Position numbers and translations under genes: made by a program. DNA of 64,000 nucleotides, taken from positions 1,612,001-1,676,000 of the forward strand of contig NZ_OY970459.1 of the NCBI RefSeq assembly GCF_963853665.1, in the 5' to 3' direction. Of this stretch, positions 20,917-30,934 are shown piece by piece. The notes below the pieces were generated by a model. That model was given only the letters and a program-made list of their open reading frames with translations. It had not been told where the DNA came from and did no database searches. The stretch's first letter is position 1. Each line of letters starts with the position of its first letter. This DNA is from Mycobacterium decipiens. GTDB taxonomy: Bacteria; Actinomycetota; Actinomycetes; Mycobacteriales; Mycobacteriaceae.

Positions 20917-23900
20917 CAGCCCGCATCCAGGCTCGACAGGTCCACCAGAGCGCCCTCTTCGGGCTCCCCGACCACTTCGCTCTCGTCGTGCTCGGCCGCG
21001 ATGGCCTCCTGGATTAGCTCGCGCAGGGCCAGCGGGAAGGTCCGCGCCAGCTCGTCCGCGGTGGCGGCCGGGATCCGGCGGGTGTCATACCACCAATCGA
21101 GATGCAGCGAGCCGCCGGACCGATACGCCCGAAGTTCGATGGCGTGGCCCATCCCGGGGATCGGTTCTCGCACCGGAATCGTCATGTCGGAGTCGAACTG
21201 TACCGGCGCGTCCACGGACGGCACCTCGGGGATCACGCCCGCATACCGGAAGTGGATGTCGGGTGTGCGCTGCGCGCCCAGGACACGTCCGGTCGGTGCG
21301 TACAGGTACCGCAGCAGCCCGTAACCAATTCCGTAGTGCGGAACGGATCTAAGGGTGTTGTGGACGGCGTCGAGCTGCTGAATCGCCGCCGCGCCCGGAC
21401 CGGTCGCACATGCCAGCGGAACCGGGTAGTACGTCGTGAACCAGCCGACCGTCCGGCCCAGGTCGACGTCCGGCCGCAGCACCGAGCGGCCCTCGCCCTC
21501 GAGCCCTACGGCGATGACACCGTCACCGATCGTCTGGGCTATTGTCCGGCCCAGCGCGGCCAGCACGATCACCTGAATCGACCGTCGGAACCTGCGCCGG
21601 GCGTCGTCCAACTCCGATGTCTGCTCGGCGGTTAGCGTGCTCGACAACCTGGTCAGCTCGTCGGCGGTGGGCGGTTGCGTGACATCCGCGTCGGGTGCGT
21701 CGGACTGGCCGTCGGCGAGCCGCAAGGTCACCTTGCTGGCATTCTCGATCCAGAAGGAGCGGGTGTCGAGCGCCGCGGGATGCGTCGCGAGGGCCGCGCA
21801 GCGCAGTGACCATTCCCGCCACCCGGTGGTGACCGGTTCCAGCGTGATCTCCTCGCCTGCCAGCCGTTGCCCGAACGCGGTGATGAGGTCGGTCCCCAGG
21901 ATCTGGCGCGATGCGTCGTCGGTCACCGTCTGGTGCACGGCCAGGCCGAGGTACTGCGGACCGCCATGACCGGCAGTGATATGCACGGCGGCCAGCGGCG
22001 CGTTCGCAGAGTCCCGATCGGCGATGAGTTCGGCCAGGATATTGGACACCGCGGCCCGCTCCTCCGGGCTTCCGGCAGCCACATCATCGGGAAGAGACCG
22101 GGTCGAGAGGCCGCTGAATTCTGCAGGTGGCGCGATGTGCTGCTCGGCCATTCCGGCCCCCAATTCGGTGGGGTCGACAAGGTGCAGACGCAAGGCTTCG
22201 TGGTGATTGGCCACCGCGGTGAGCACCGCTTGACTGTCCTCGAGCCCTACCTTGGCGTCCAGGCGCAGGATCAGCGGGACCCGCCACCGCCCAGGATCGC
22301 GCAGCCCCAGGTCGAGGAAGTGCGCGGTGTTCGGCAGAACCGCCAGACGCGCCGCGGCGTCAGCGGGTTTCGCCAACCCGCTCACCGCGAACGAGGCATC
22401 GACGGCGGCCGTCAGGGAGGCCAAGGTCGGGTATTCGTACATATCCTGCGGGGTGATGGTCAGACCCTCGTTGGCCGCCGCCATCGCGATGCTGATCGCC
22501 ATCAGCGAATCGCCGCCGAGGTCAAAGAAATTGGCGCTCCGATCGACCGAGTCGATGCCCAGGCACTGTGACCAGATGCGGTGCAACGTGGCCTCGGTCT
22601 GCGACTCCCCGTTGCGGGCCACATCCACGGCGCCGGCATCGGCCCTGGAACCAGCCGGAGAACCGTTGCTCGCGGCGGGACCCTGAACCCACGCATTGTG
22701 CTTGGCTTCGACCCAATGCCGTTGGCGGACAAAAGGATAACCGGGTAGTGAAACGAGGTGGGGCGCAGTCGGGCGCTGCGGCGTCCAGTCGACCTCGATT
22801 CCGGCCGACCAGAGTTCACCCAGTGCGCGCAGGAAAGTGTCGCGGTCATCGGCGTTCTGAATCGGGTGGCGCATGAGCCGAACCGTGCGGTGCTCGCTGG
22901 ACCACTTCGGGTGCCGGATCGCCGAACCGGTCAGGCTGCCGCCGGGACCGACCTCGACCAGGATTCGACCCGGCTGCGAGAGCACTACGTCGAGTTCGTC
23001 GGCGAACCTGATCGTGGAGCTGATCTGACGCGTCCAGCTGGCCGGGTCCCTCACCTGCTGCTCGGACATCCACGTTCCGGTGAGGTTGCTCAGCAGTGGT
23101 GTGTGCGGAGCGCGCAACTCCTGCTGGGACAGGAAGTCCTGGAATTCGGGAAGCATGGGATCCATCGAGCTGGAATGGAACGCGTGGGTCGCGCGGACCC
23201 GCCGAACGGGTATCCCGGCCTCGCCCAGGCGTTGGCTGAACGCGCGAATCTGGTCCTTCGGCCCGGCGACCACGCAGTTGCCGGGATCATTCACCGCGGA
23301 CAGCTCGACCCCCGGCGAAAGGTACTGCTCGACGTCATCGGGGCCCAGCGCCACCGCGACCATGGCGCCCGGCGGCGACTCATGCATCAAACGGGCACGC
23401 AACGCTACCGTCTTGATCGCCGTCTCGAGGTCGAATACCCCGGCCAGGGTCGCCGCGATGTATTCGCCGGTGCTGTAGCCGATGTAGGCCCCCGCGCGCA
23501 CGCCGTAGGTGTCGACCAACTTCGCGAGCGCGTATTCCACCGTGAACAGCGCGGGCTGCGAACGGTCAATGCGCTCCAGATCCGCCGCGGTCCCGTCGAA
23601 TATCGCGGAGTGCAAGTCTAGGTCCAGTTCGGGACCCATCTCTTCGCGGAACCCCGCGGCGCAGGTGTCGAAGTGCTGGGCGAAGACGGGTTCGGTGTCG
23701 TAGAGCCCCTTGGCCATTCCGATGTGCTGAGCGCCCTGCCCGGGAAACAGGAAGACGACGCGGTCCGAGGTGGGAGCGCTGGCATCACCGCGCTCACCAT
23801 CGGGGGCGGACTCGCCGATAAACACATTGTCGTGCTCGGCCGCCCGCAGCACCGTGGCCGCATGCTCGCGGTCGTGCACGACGGCCGCCATCGTGACGTT

Positions 23901-25400
23901 GTGCTTGCGGCGCCGGACGAGCGTATAGGCGACGTCGGACAGCTCCGGGCCGTCTGTCCCTTCTAGCGCGGTGGCCAGGGCGGACCGCGCCTGGCCAAGC
24001 GCCGCCTCGGTTTTTGCCGACAGCAGCAGCACCTGGGGGCGGGCCGGCTCGGTATGCGCCGGAACCGCCGGTTCCGGCGCCGGCGCCTCTTCCAGGACGA
24101 CGTGCGCGTTGGTACCGCCGACTCCGAAGGAGCTCACCCCGGCCCGACGCACACCGTCGGACTCCCATGGGCCGTAGCGGCTTTGCACGACGAATGGACT
24201 CTGGTCCAGCCGCAGTTCCGGGTTCGGACTGGTGTAGTGCAGCGTCGCCGGGATCGCCTGGTGCTTCAGGCACAGGATCGTTTTGATCAGGCCCGCGATT
24301 CCGGCGGCGACTTCCAGGTGACCGATGTTCGACTTGACCGACCCCAGCACGCAAGGGGTTGTACGGGTCGTTTGAGACACCTCGAACGCTGTTTTCAGCC
24401 CTTGGATTTCGATGGGGTCACCGAGCGGGGTGCCGGTTCCGTGGGTCTCGACATAGCTCACGGTCGACGAATCGATGCCGGCCACCGCATGGGCTTCCGC
24501 GATGACGTCGGCTTGGGCGGCCGGATTGGGCGCCGCATAGCCCATCTTCGCCGATCCGTCGTTGTTGATCGCCGATCCGCGGATGACGGCGTGGATGCGG
24601 TCCCCGGCGTCGATGGCGGCCTGCAACGGTTTGAGGGCAACCATCGCGACGCCGCTGCCGAACACCGTGCCGTCGGCTCGCACGTCGAAGGGCCGGCAGT
24701 GGCCGACCGCCGACACCATCGATCCCGGTGAGGTGAAATATCCGACGCGGTGCGGGATGCACAGCGACGACCCACCGGCCAGCGCCATGTCGCATTCACC
24801 GGACAGCAGGCTTAGGCAGGCCAGGTGAACCGCGACCAGCGACGACGAGCACGCGGTTTGGACCGCGATGCTCGGGCCCCGCAGGTTGAATGCGTGCGAT
24901 ATCCGCGTTGCCAGAAAGTCCTTGTCGTTCTGCAGGAACAGGCTGAACTGGTCGAAGTTGAGTCCCTCGGCCAAAACGGCGTTCGGGTCGCGGTGCGACA
25001 GCAGGTTGTGCAGGAGATAGCCGCTGGGAGAGCTGGTTCCGTATACGCCGATCGAGCCGTCGAACCGCGCGGGGTCACAGCCCGCGTCCTCGAGCGCATG
25101 CCACGCGCACTGCAGGAACAACCGGTGTTGTGGGTCCAGCACCTGCGCGGCCAGCGGCGGGAACCCGAAGAAGTCGGCGTCGAACTCGTCGATCCCGTCG
25201 AGCAGCGGTGCACGACGCACATACGCCGGATCAGCCAGTGTCTTCTCGCTGACCCCGGCGTCGCGCAGCTCCTCTTCGGACAGGGTGACGATCGACTCCT
25301 TGCCGCGCCGAAGATTGCTCCAGAACGCCGACACATCGTTGGCGCCCGGGAACTTGCCGGCCATGCCGACCACCGCGATCGCGTTGTCGGGGGTGCTCAC
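20916..25400 (-). CDS. ppsE: Phthiocerol synthase PpsE, terminal module
   Basis: The 1494-residue polyketide synthase has KS (Cys184, His320, His361), AT (GYSTGE, Ser643; specificity motif HAFH near 739-742), ACP (LGGDS, Ser965) and a C-terminal condensation-like domain from about 1000 to 1450. It performs the last extension of phthiocerol and has no reducing domains. Its condensation-like domain lacks the canonical HHxxxDG: the aligned site reads HQTVTDD. In M. tuberculosis TesA and MmpL7 contact PpsE. ATG at 25400 overlaps the ppsD stop by 4 bp (ATGA). It ends LVDLSSLDAG, then drrA starts 10 bp later. Confidence 0.96.
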   Translation of the reverse strand: MSTPDNAIAVVGMAGKFPGANDVSAFWSNLRRGKESIVTLSEEELRDAGVSEKTLADPAYVRRAPLLDGIDEFDADFFGFPPLAAQVLDPQHRLFLQCAWHALEDAGCDPARFDGSIGVYGTSSPSGYLLHNLLSHRDPNAVLAEGLNFDQFSLFLQNDKDFLATRISHAFNLRGPSIAVQTACSSSLVAVHLACLSLLSGECDMALAGGSSLCIPHRVGYFTSPGSMVSAVGHCRPFDVRADGTVFGSGVAMVALKPLQAAIDAGDRIHAVIRGSAINNDGSAKMGYAAPNPAAQADVIAEAHAVAGIDSSTVSYVETHGTGTPLGDPIEIQGLKTAFEVSQTTRTTPCVLGSVKSNIGHLEVAAGIAGLIKTILCLKHQAIPATLHYTSPNPELRLDQSPFVVQSRYGPWESDGVRRAGVSSFGVGGTNAHVVLEEAPAPEPAVPAHTEPARPQVLLLSAKTEAALGQARSALATALEGTDGPELSDVAYTLVRRRKHNVTMAAVVHDREHAATVLRAAEHDNVFIGESAPDGERGDASAPTSDRVVFLFPGQGAQHIGMAKGLYDTEPVFAQHFDTCAAGFREEMGPELDLDLHSAIFDGTAADLERIDRSQPALFTVEYALAKLVDTYGVRAGAYIGYSTGEYIAATLAGVFDLETAIKTVALRARLMHESPPGAMVAVALGPDDVEQYLSPGVELSAVNDPGNCVVAGPKDQIRAFSQRLGEAGIPVRRVRATHAFHSSSMDPMLPEFQDFLSQQELRAPHTPLLSNLTGTWMSEQQVRDPASWTRQISSTIRFADELDVVLSQPGRILVEVGPGGSLTGSAIRHPKWSSEHRTVRLMRHPIQNADDRDTFLRALGELWSAGIEVDWTPQRPTAPHLVSLPGYPFVRQRHWVEAKHNAWVQGPAASNGSPAGSRADAGAVDVARNGESQTEATLHRIWSQCLGIDSVDRSANFFDLGGDSLMAISIAMAAANEGLTITPQDMYEYPTLASLTAAVDASFAVSGLAKPADAAARLAVLPNTAHFLDLGLRDPGRWRVPLILRLDAKVGLEDSQAVLTAVANHHEALRLHLVDPTELGAGMAEQHIAPPAEFSGLSTRSLPDDVAAGSPEERAAVSNILAELIADRDSANAPLAAVHITAGHGGPQYLGLAVHQTVTDDASRQILGTDLITAFGQRLAGEEITLEPVTTGWREWSLRCAALATHPAALDTRSFWIENASKVTLRLADGQSDAPDADVTQPPTADELTRLSSTLTAEQTSELDDARRRFRRSIQVIVLAALGRTIAQTIGDGVIAVGLEGEGRSVLRPDVDLGRTVGWFTTYYPVPLACATGPGAAAIQQLDAVHNTLRSVPHYGIGYGLLRYLYAPTGRVLGAQRTPDIHFRYAGVIPEVPSVDAPVQFDSDMTIPVREPIPGMGHAIELRAYRSGGSLHLDWWYDTRRIPAATADELARTFPLALRELIQEAIAAEHDESEVVGEPEEGALVDLSSLDAG

Positions 25401-28400
25401 AGGTCTTGTCCTCCCTGTACTCCAGGTTTTCCTCGCCGCCGCATCGCGGCTCCATGTCGTGCCGCCGCGCGTTGCTGCGCCCGGTCGCGAACAATTTCAG
25501 TGTTTTCGACCGCCTCATCGGGGCTCGAGAGCCCGAGTTGGCGCATCAGGTCGGCTGTCAGGTCGTGCAGGGACGCGCCCTGCAATATGAGTGCCACCGG
25601 CGGCTCCACGCCAAAGTCCGCTCGCGCGCCATTGCGGATCCGCACCGCCATCAAGGAGTCCAGCCCGAGCTCGGTCAGGGGCTTATCCAAGGGCACCGCG
25701 GTATCGACAGTCGATCGGTCAGTGTAGCCCATCACCGCCGCGATGCGTGCACACATCCGCTCGGTCACCGCGCGCCGAGCCTCCGCCGGATCGAGGTCGG
25801 CAAGCGCGTCCGGACCGCCCCAATCGCCGAGGTCGCCCACCGTGTCAAGCTCGTCGACCACCCGGGTGAAATAGCCGATGCCGCGGATCTCCGGGAATGC
25901 GACCAGCGCCCGGTCGGCGCGCAGCCGGGCGACACCGGTGCTGCATCGGCCCGCGGCCAGCAGCGAGTCGAGAGCTTCGATGCCCTCCGCGGGAGTGATC
26001 GTGTCGAGAACACTGCCCACCAGGGCCTGGGCGACGCCCACCTCCGACCACGGCCCCCAGTTGATCGCCGCTGCCGGCAGACCGGACGCCCTGCGCCACG
26101 CCACCAAGCCATCGAGCCACCCGCTGGCGCATGCATACGCCGCTTGCCCGGGGGAGCCCAATAATGAAGCGACAGAGGAGAATCCGAGCCACCAGTCGAG
26201 CTCGCAGTTGGCGCTGGCGTGGTGCATGCGCAGCGCTCCGGCGGCCTTGGGAGCCCACACCCGCTCCAGATTTTCTCTGGTCATGGTGAACACCAGGCTG
26301 TCTTCGATGACTGCCGCGGCGTGGACGACACCGCGCAACTCGCGGCCCCCAAGGCCGGCCGCCTCGATGAGGCTTTCGGCCACGCCCGGCGATGCCACAT
26401 CGCCGCGGACAACCACGATTTCGGCGCGGGCTTCCAATTCGGTCAGGACTTTGCGCTGCTCGTCGGTGGGCTCGCTGCGGCCGCCCAGTACCACGCGGCC
26501 GGCTCCGCGGTCCACCAGCCAGCGGGCGACGACCAGTCCGAGACCGCCGAGACCACCGGTGACGACGTACGACGCGCCCTTGCGCACCACCGGATGTTCC
26601 TTGCGCACATCGAGAGTGGCCCGAGACAGCCGTTCGACGAATCTGCGTTCACCCCGCCGCGCGATCACGTCATCGCCACCGGACCCAGCAGAGCCATTGT
26701 GCAATTCCGCGGTCAGCGCGGTCAGCGGGTCTTGCGTGACATCCAGATCGAGCAGGGTGGCGCGCAGGTCCGGATGCTCGAACGCCAGGACTCGCACCAG
26801 GCCCTTCAAGGCGGCCGTCGCGGGGGACACGGGCTCGTCATCGTGAACGGAAAGGCCGCCCCGGGTGACCAGCCACAGCCGTGGCGATCGACCGTGCCAG
26901 GTGCCGACGACGGCACGGATGACGGTCGTGATCGACCACACGGTCTCGCGCGCCGCCACCAGTCCGTCGTCCAGGCCGGTCGAGGCGTCGCCGACGAAGA
27001 CGACCACGCCAGCGGGTGGGTGCTCCGGATCGCCCGCCGTTTCCGCGAATGCGGCGAGCACCGCCGATTCGTCGTCGAGATTGGCGGTGTGCACCCGTCG
27101 CATCGGCGAGCGCCACCGTTCGACGAATTCGTCCGCCATGGATTTGGCCTGGGCCCCGGCCGGCGCAGCCACAGCCGCGCCGGCAAGTATCAGCCAACTT
27201 CCCCGCGCCGCGTCGGTGGCCGGCTCCGAAGCCGCGTCGGTCGCGATCGGGCTTTCGGTCCATTCGGTATCGAAGATCTTCTGCGCCAGCGGCAGTGGCA
27301 CCGCACGGCGTTCGACGCGTCGCAGGTAGATGCCATCCACCTCGGCGGCTACCTGCCCGGCATCGTCGATCAGGGCGATCCTGCCCAGCTTGCCGGCGCC
27401 GCCGTCGAGGTTGGTCAGGTGCGCGCGACACCTGACGTGTCGACCGATGTCGCGGTACACCCGGATCTTTCCGAACGACACCGGAAGGTAGCTGACTTCC
27501 GCTGACGCCGCGACCTCGTCATCTGGTATGGCGGCACCGACGCTCTGCAGCGCCGCGTCCAGCACGACAGGGTGAAGTCGGTACCGCCGATGCCGGGGAG
27601 CCTCGTCGGGAACGGTGATCTCGGTTTCCGCCCAACCGTCGGGTAGCCGCGTAATTCGGGTCAACGCCGCGAACGCGGGACCGTGGTGTTGACCGGTCTG
27701 GCGTAGCACGGCGTAGAAATCGGCCGGCGATACGGTTGCGTCCGCGCAACCAACCGCCTCGGCGTACGTGCGTGCACCATCGCGCGGTGCTTGTTCCACC
27801 TCGGCGGTAGCGTGCCGAGTGAAGTGACCGCTCGACGAGCGGGAATAGATCTCGACCCGAATCTTGCTGTCGCCGTTGCGAATCAACTGTGTCGTCAGCC
27901 GGGTGTGGTCGTCGAGGGGAAGCATCTGCTCCACTTCGAACTGATTGATCGCGATGTCGGCCTTAGCGGCGTCAGCGGGTTGGCCGAGCGCTTCGCTGGC
28001 CGCCGCCAAAGCGATCTCGGCAAACCCCGCCGCCGGCATGATGGGCTGACCGAACACCTTGTGGTCGGCGAGCCAGGGGCATACGTCGGTTCCGACATCG
28101 GCCTGCCAGACATGGTTCCCGCCGGACGGCATCTCGATGTGCGCACCAAGCAGCGGGTGGCTAGCCGCCAGGTCCGCCATCGCCGACCGATCCGCGACCC
28201 AGAATCCCCGACGGTGCCACGGTGTGGGTGGCAGGTCCACGAGGCGACCGTTGGAGGTGTCCGGAGTGGTCGCCCCGACCGCGGCCAGTTGGGTGTGGAA
28301 GTACAGGGTCTGGTCGTGGTCGCGGTTCATCGCCGCCGTGACGATGGGGGTGGCGTGCTGGCTGCCGTCCGGATCCAGGCTGTCCGTGATGGCGTGGGTG

Positions 28401-30934
28401 AGCACCGGATGCGGGCTGATCTCAATGAAGGCGTGGGGGGCGTGGCCACCGGCGCCGCTCATGGCATGAGCGACGGCCTGGCGGAAGCGCACCGGGTTGC
28501 GCAGGTTGGCCGCCCAGTAGTCGGCATCCATCACCGGCCGCGGGTGCTCTTCGGTGTGGGGTTCAGTGGTGGTGATGATCGGGATGCTCGGCGGTTGCGG
28601 CGTCAAATCCGCCAGCGCGCTACGCAATTCGGGCAGAACGGGATCGATGATCGGATGATGCGACGCCACGTCGACGTCGACGCGCCGCGCCAACCGATTC
28701 TGCGCCGCCACCACCGAGATGACCGCGTCCACCGCCTCCGGCGGCCCGGCAATCACCGACTGACGCGGCGACGCGTACACCGCCAACGTCACCTGCGGGT
28801 AGTCGGCGATCAGCGACTCGACGGCATCGGCGTCCATCTCGAGCAGCGCCATCGCGCCCTGCCCGGATAGCCGGGCCATCAGCCGCGACCGGGTGGCGAT
28901 CACCCGCAAGCCCTGCTCGGGCGTCAATGCGCCGGCCACCACGGCCGCAGCAACCTCACCCATCGAATGCCCGATCACGGCATCCGGTGTCACGCCGTAG
29001 GAGCGCCACAACTCGGTCAGCGCCAACTGCATCCCAACCAGCATGGGCTGGATGCGGTCGATGCCCACCACCTCGTCGCCGTCGAGAAGTGTCTGTTGCA
29101 GCGAATAGCCAACCTGGGCGACGAATATCGGCTCCAGCTCGGCAACCGCCTTGGCGAACGCCGGCTCATCGGCCAGCAACTGTCGGCCCATCCCGGCCCA
29201 CTGCGAGCCCTGACCCGAATACACAAATACCCGGCCCGGCCCACCGGCGTGCTGATCGCAAGCCACCACCCCGACGCATGGCTGGCCCGCCGCCAGCGCC
29301 CGCAAACCCGTGACCGCCTCCGCACGGTCACGCGCGACGACGGTGGCGAACGTCGCGTGCCGGGCCCGGTGCCGGTTCAACGTGTGTGCCACATCGGCGA
29401 GCGGCGCGGCCGCGCCCGGCCCCGCCATCCAATCGGCCAACACCCCAGCCAGCGACGCCACCCGCTCGGCCGTCTTGCCCGACACAACGAGGGCCGAAAC
29501 GTGCGGCGTCCCAATGGGCCTCGGCACGCCCTTATCTCCGGTGTCCGGCGCCTGCTCGATCACCACATGCGCGTTGGTCCCACTGAGCCCGAACGACGAC
29601 ACCGCCGCTCTGCGCGGGCCGGCGGCCGCAGGCCACGGGCCGCTCTCGGTGGGCACGAACAGACGGGTGGCCGATGCGTCGATGGCTGGGTTCCACCGGG
29701 TGAAGTGCAGATTGCGCGGGATGTCTCCCCGCTCGACCGCCAGCACCGCCTTGATGAATCCGGCCACACCCGCGGCCGCCTCCAAGTGGCCGATATTGGT
29801 CTTGACCGACCCCAAAGCGCACGAGCCTTCGCTCTCGCCTTTACTAAGGCCGTATGTCGCCGCCAGTGACTCGAACTCGATGGGGTCGCCCAATATCGTT
29901 CCAGTGCCGTGTGTTTCGACATAGTTCACGGTGTCCGGGGTGACATCTGCGAGCCGTAGGGCGGTGGTGATCACGTCGCGCTGGGCTAGCGCGTTGGGTG
30001 CGGTCATACCGTTGGACCGACCGTCTTGGTTGGCCGCCGAGCCCCGGACCACCGCGAGTACCCGATCGTTGTCGCGGAGCGCGTCGGCCAATCGCTTGAG
30101 CACCACCACTCCGGCGCCCTCGCCACGCACGAATCCATCCGCGTTGGCGTCGAAGCTATTGCATCGCCCCGTCGGCGACAGCGCCGACCACTTGGACAGC
30201 GCGATGGCGGTGAATGGCGACAAGGTGAGCTGCACACCGCCGGCCAGTGCCACGTCGGTCTCCCGCAGCCGTAGGCTCTGGCACGCCAGGTGGATCGCTA
30301 CCAACGACGACGAACACGCGGTGTCCACGGCGACGGCCGGACCACGCAGCCCCAACAGATACGAGATCCGTCCCACCGCCGCGCAGTGTGGGGTTCCGGT
30401 GCTCAGATACGCGTCGACGTCGGCTCTACGCTCAATGTTGACGATCGTGTAGTCCCACGACGAAAGCCCCATCATCACGCCGGTTCGGGTGCCGCTCAAG
30501 GAATCCGGTGGAATGCCGGCGTGTTCTAGCGCTTCCCAGGCAACTTCGAGCAGCATCCGGTGCTGCGGATCCATCGCCACGGCTTCGCGCGGCGTGATTC
30601 CGAAGAAGTCAGCGTCGAATGCGTCGACGTCGGGGACGAAACCGCCCCATTTCGTTGTCATCCGCCCGGAGGCCGACGGGTCGGGGTCGTAGTACGCGTC
30701 GGCGTCCCACCGATCCGGCGGCACCTCGCCGATCGTGTCCACGCCGTCAACCAGCACCTGCCAAAAGCTGTCCGGCCCAGTCACATTCCCCGGGAAACGG
30801 CAACCGATGCCCACCACCGCCACCGGCTCCGCGATATCGGTCGGGAAGGCCGTGCCCGCACGGACCAGCTCGCGCGCCAGGGCCGCTCGCGCGTTCGGCG
30901 ATAGTTGCGCCGCGCGCTCTGCCAGACTTGTCAT
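25397..30934 (-). CDS. ppsD: Phthiocerol synthase PpsD
   Basis: The 1845-residue module has KS (Cys207, His342, His383), AT (GHSMGE, Ser657; motif VASHHP), DH (His of ADHKVFGQPIMP near 958), KR ([10 protein letters not shown] near 1463) and ACP (LGLDSL near 1760). It has no ER domain although the final chain is saturated at this position; in M. tuberculosis a separate trans-acting enoylreductase (Rv2953) is known to serve PpsD. The AT is expected to take methylmalonyl-CoA, giving the C4 methyl branch. ATG at 30934 overlaps the ppsC stop, and its own stop overlaps ppsE. The extra C-terminal QDL after VQGG comes from the ppsE joint region. Confidence 0.96.
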   Translation of the reverse strand: MTSLAERAAQLSPNARAALARELVRAGTAFPTDIAEPVAVVGIGCRFPGNVTGPDSFWQVLVDGVDTIGEVPPDRWDADAYYDPDPSASGRMTTKWGGFVPDVDAFDADFFGITPREAVAMDPQHRMLLEVAWEALEHAGIPPDSLSGTRTGVMMGLSSWDYTIVNIERRADVDAYLSTGTPHCAAVGRISYLLGLRGPAVAVDTACSSSLVAIHLACQSLRLRETDVALAGGVQLTLSPFTAIALSKWSALSPTGRCNSFDANADGFVRGEGAGVVVLKRLADALRDNDRVLAVVRGSAANQDGRSNGMTAPNALAQRDVITTALRLADVTPDTVNYVETHGTGTILGDPIEFESLAATYGLSKGESEGSCALGSVKTNIGHLEAAAGVAGFIKAVLAVERGDIPRNLHFTRWNPAIDASATRLFVPTESGPWPAAAGPRRAAVSSFGLSGTNAHVVIEQAPDTGDKGVPRPIGTPHVSALVVSGKTAERVASLAGVLADWMAGPGAAAPLADVAHTLNRHRARHATFATVVARDRAEAVTGLRALAAGQPCVGVVACDQHAGGPGRVFVYSGQGSQWAGMGRQLLADEPAFAKAVAELEPIFVAQVGYSLQQTLLDGDEVVGIDRIQPMLVGMQLALTELWRSYGVTPDAVIGHSMGEVAAAVVAGALTPEQGLRVIATRSRLMARLSGQGAMALLEMDADAVESLIADYPQVTLAVYASPRQSVIAGPPEAVDAVISVVAAQNRLARRVDVDVASHHPIIDPVLPELRSALADLTPQPPSIPIITTTEPHTEEHPRPVMDADYWAANLRNPVRFRQAVAHAMSGAGGHAPHAFIEISPHPVLTHAITDSLDPDGSQHATPIVTAAMNRDHDQTLYFHTQLAAVGATTPDTSNGRLVDLPPTPWHRRGFWVADRSAMADLAASHPLLGAHIEMPSGGNHVWQADVGTDVCPWLADHKVFGQPIMPAAGFAEIALAAASEALGQPADAAKADIAINQFEVEQMLPLDDHTRLTTQLIRNGDSKIRVEIYSRSSSGHFTRHATAEVEQAPRDGARTYAEAVGCADATVSPADFYAVLRQTGQHHGPAFAALTRITRLPDGWAETEITVPDEAPRHRRYRLHPVVLDAALQSVGAAIPDDEVAASAEVSYLPVSFGKIRVYRDIGRHVRCRAHLTNLDGGAGKLGRIALIDDAGQVAAEVDGIYLRRVERRAVPLPLAQKIFDTEWTESPIATDAASEPATDAARGSWLILAGAAVAAPAGAQAKSMADEFVERWRSPMRRVHTANLDDESAVLAAFAETAGDPEHPPAGVVVFVGDASTGLDDGLVAARETVWSITTVIRAVVGTWHGRSPRLWLVTRGGLSVHDDEPVSPATAALKGLVRVLAFEHPDLRATLLDLDVTQDPLTALTAELHNGSAGSGGDDVIARRGERRFVERLSRATLDVRKEHPVVRKGASYVVTGGLGGLGLVVARWLVDRGAGRVVLGGRSEPTDEQRKVLTELEARAEIVVVRGDVASPGVAESLIEAAGLGGRELRGVVHAAAVIEDSLVFTMTRENLERVWAPKAAGALRMHHASANCELDWWLGFSSVASLLGSPGQAAYACASGWLDGLVAWRRASGLPAAAINWGPWSEVGVAQALVGSVLDTITPAEGIEALDSLLAAGRCSTGVARLRADRALVAFPEIRGIGYFTRVVDELDTVGDLGDWGGPDALADLDPAEARRAVTERMCARIAAVMGYTDRSTVDTAVPLDKPLTELGLDSLMAVRIRNGARADFGVEPPVALILQGASLHDLTADLMRQLGLSSPDEAVENTEIVRDRAQQRAAARHGAAMRRRGKPGVQGGQDL

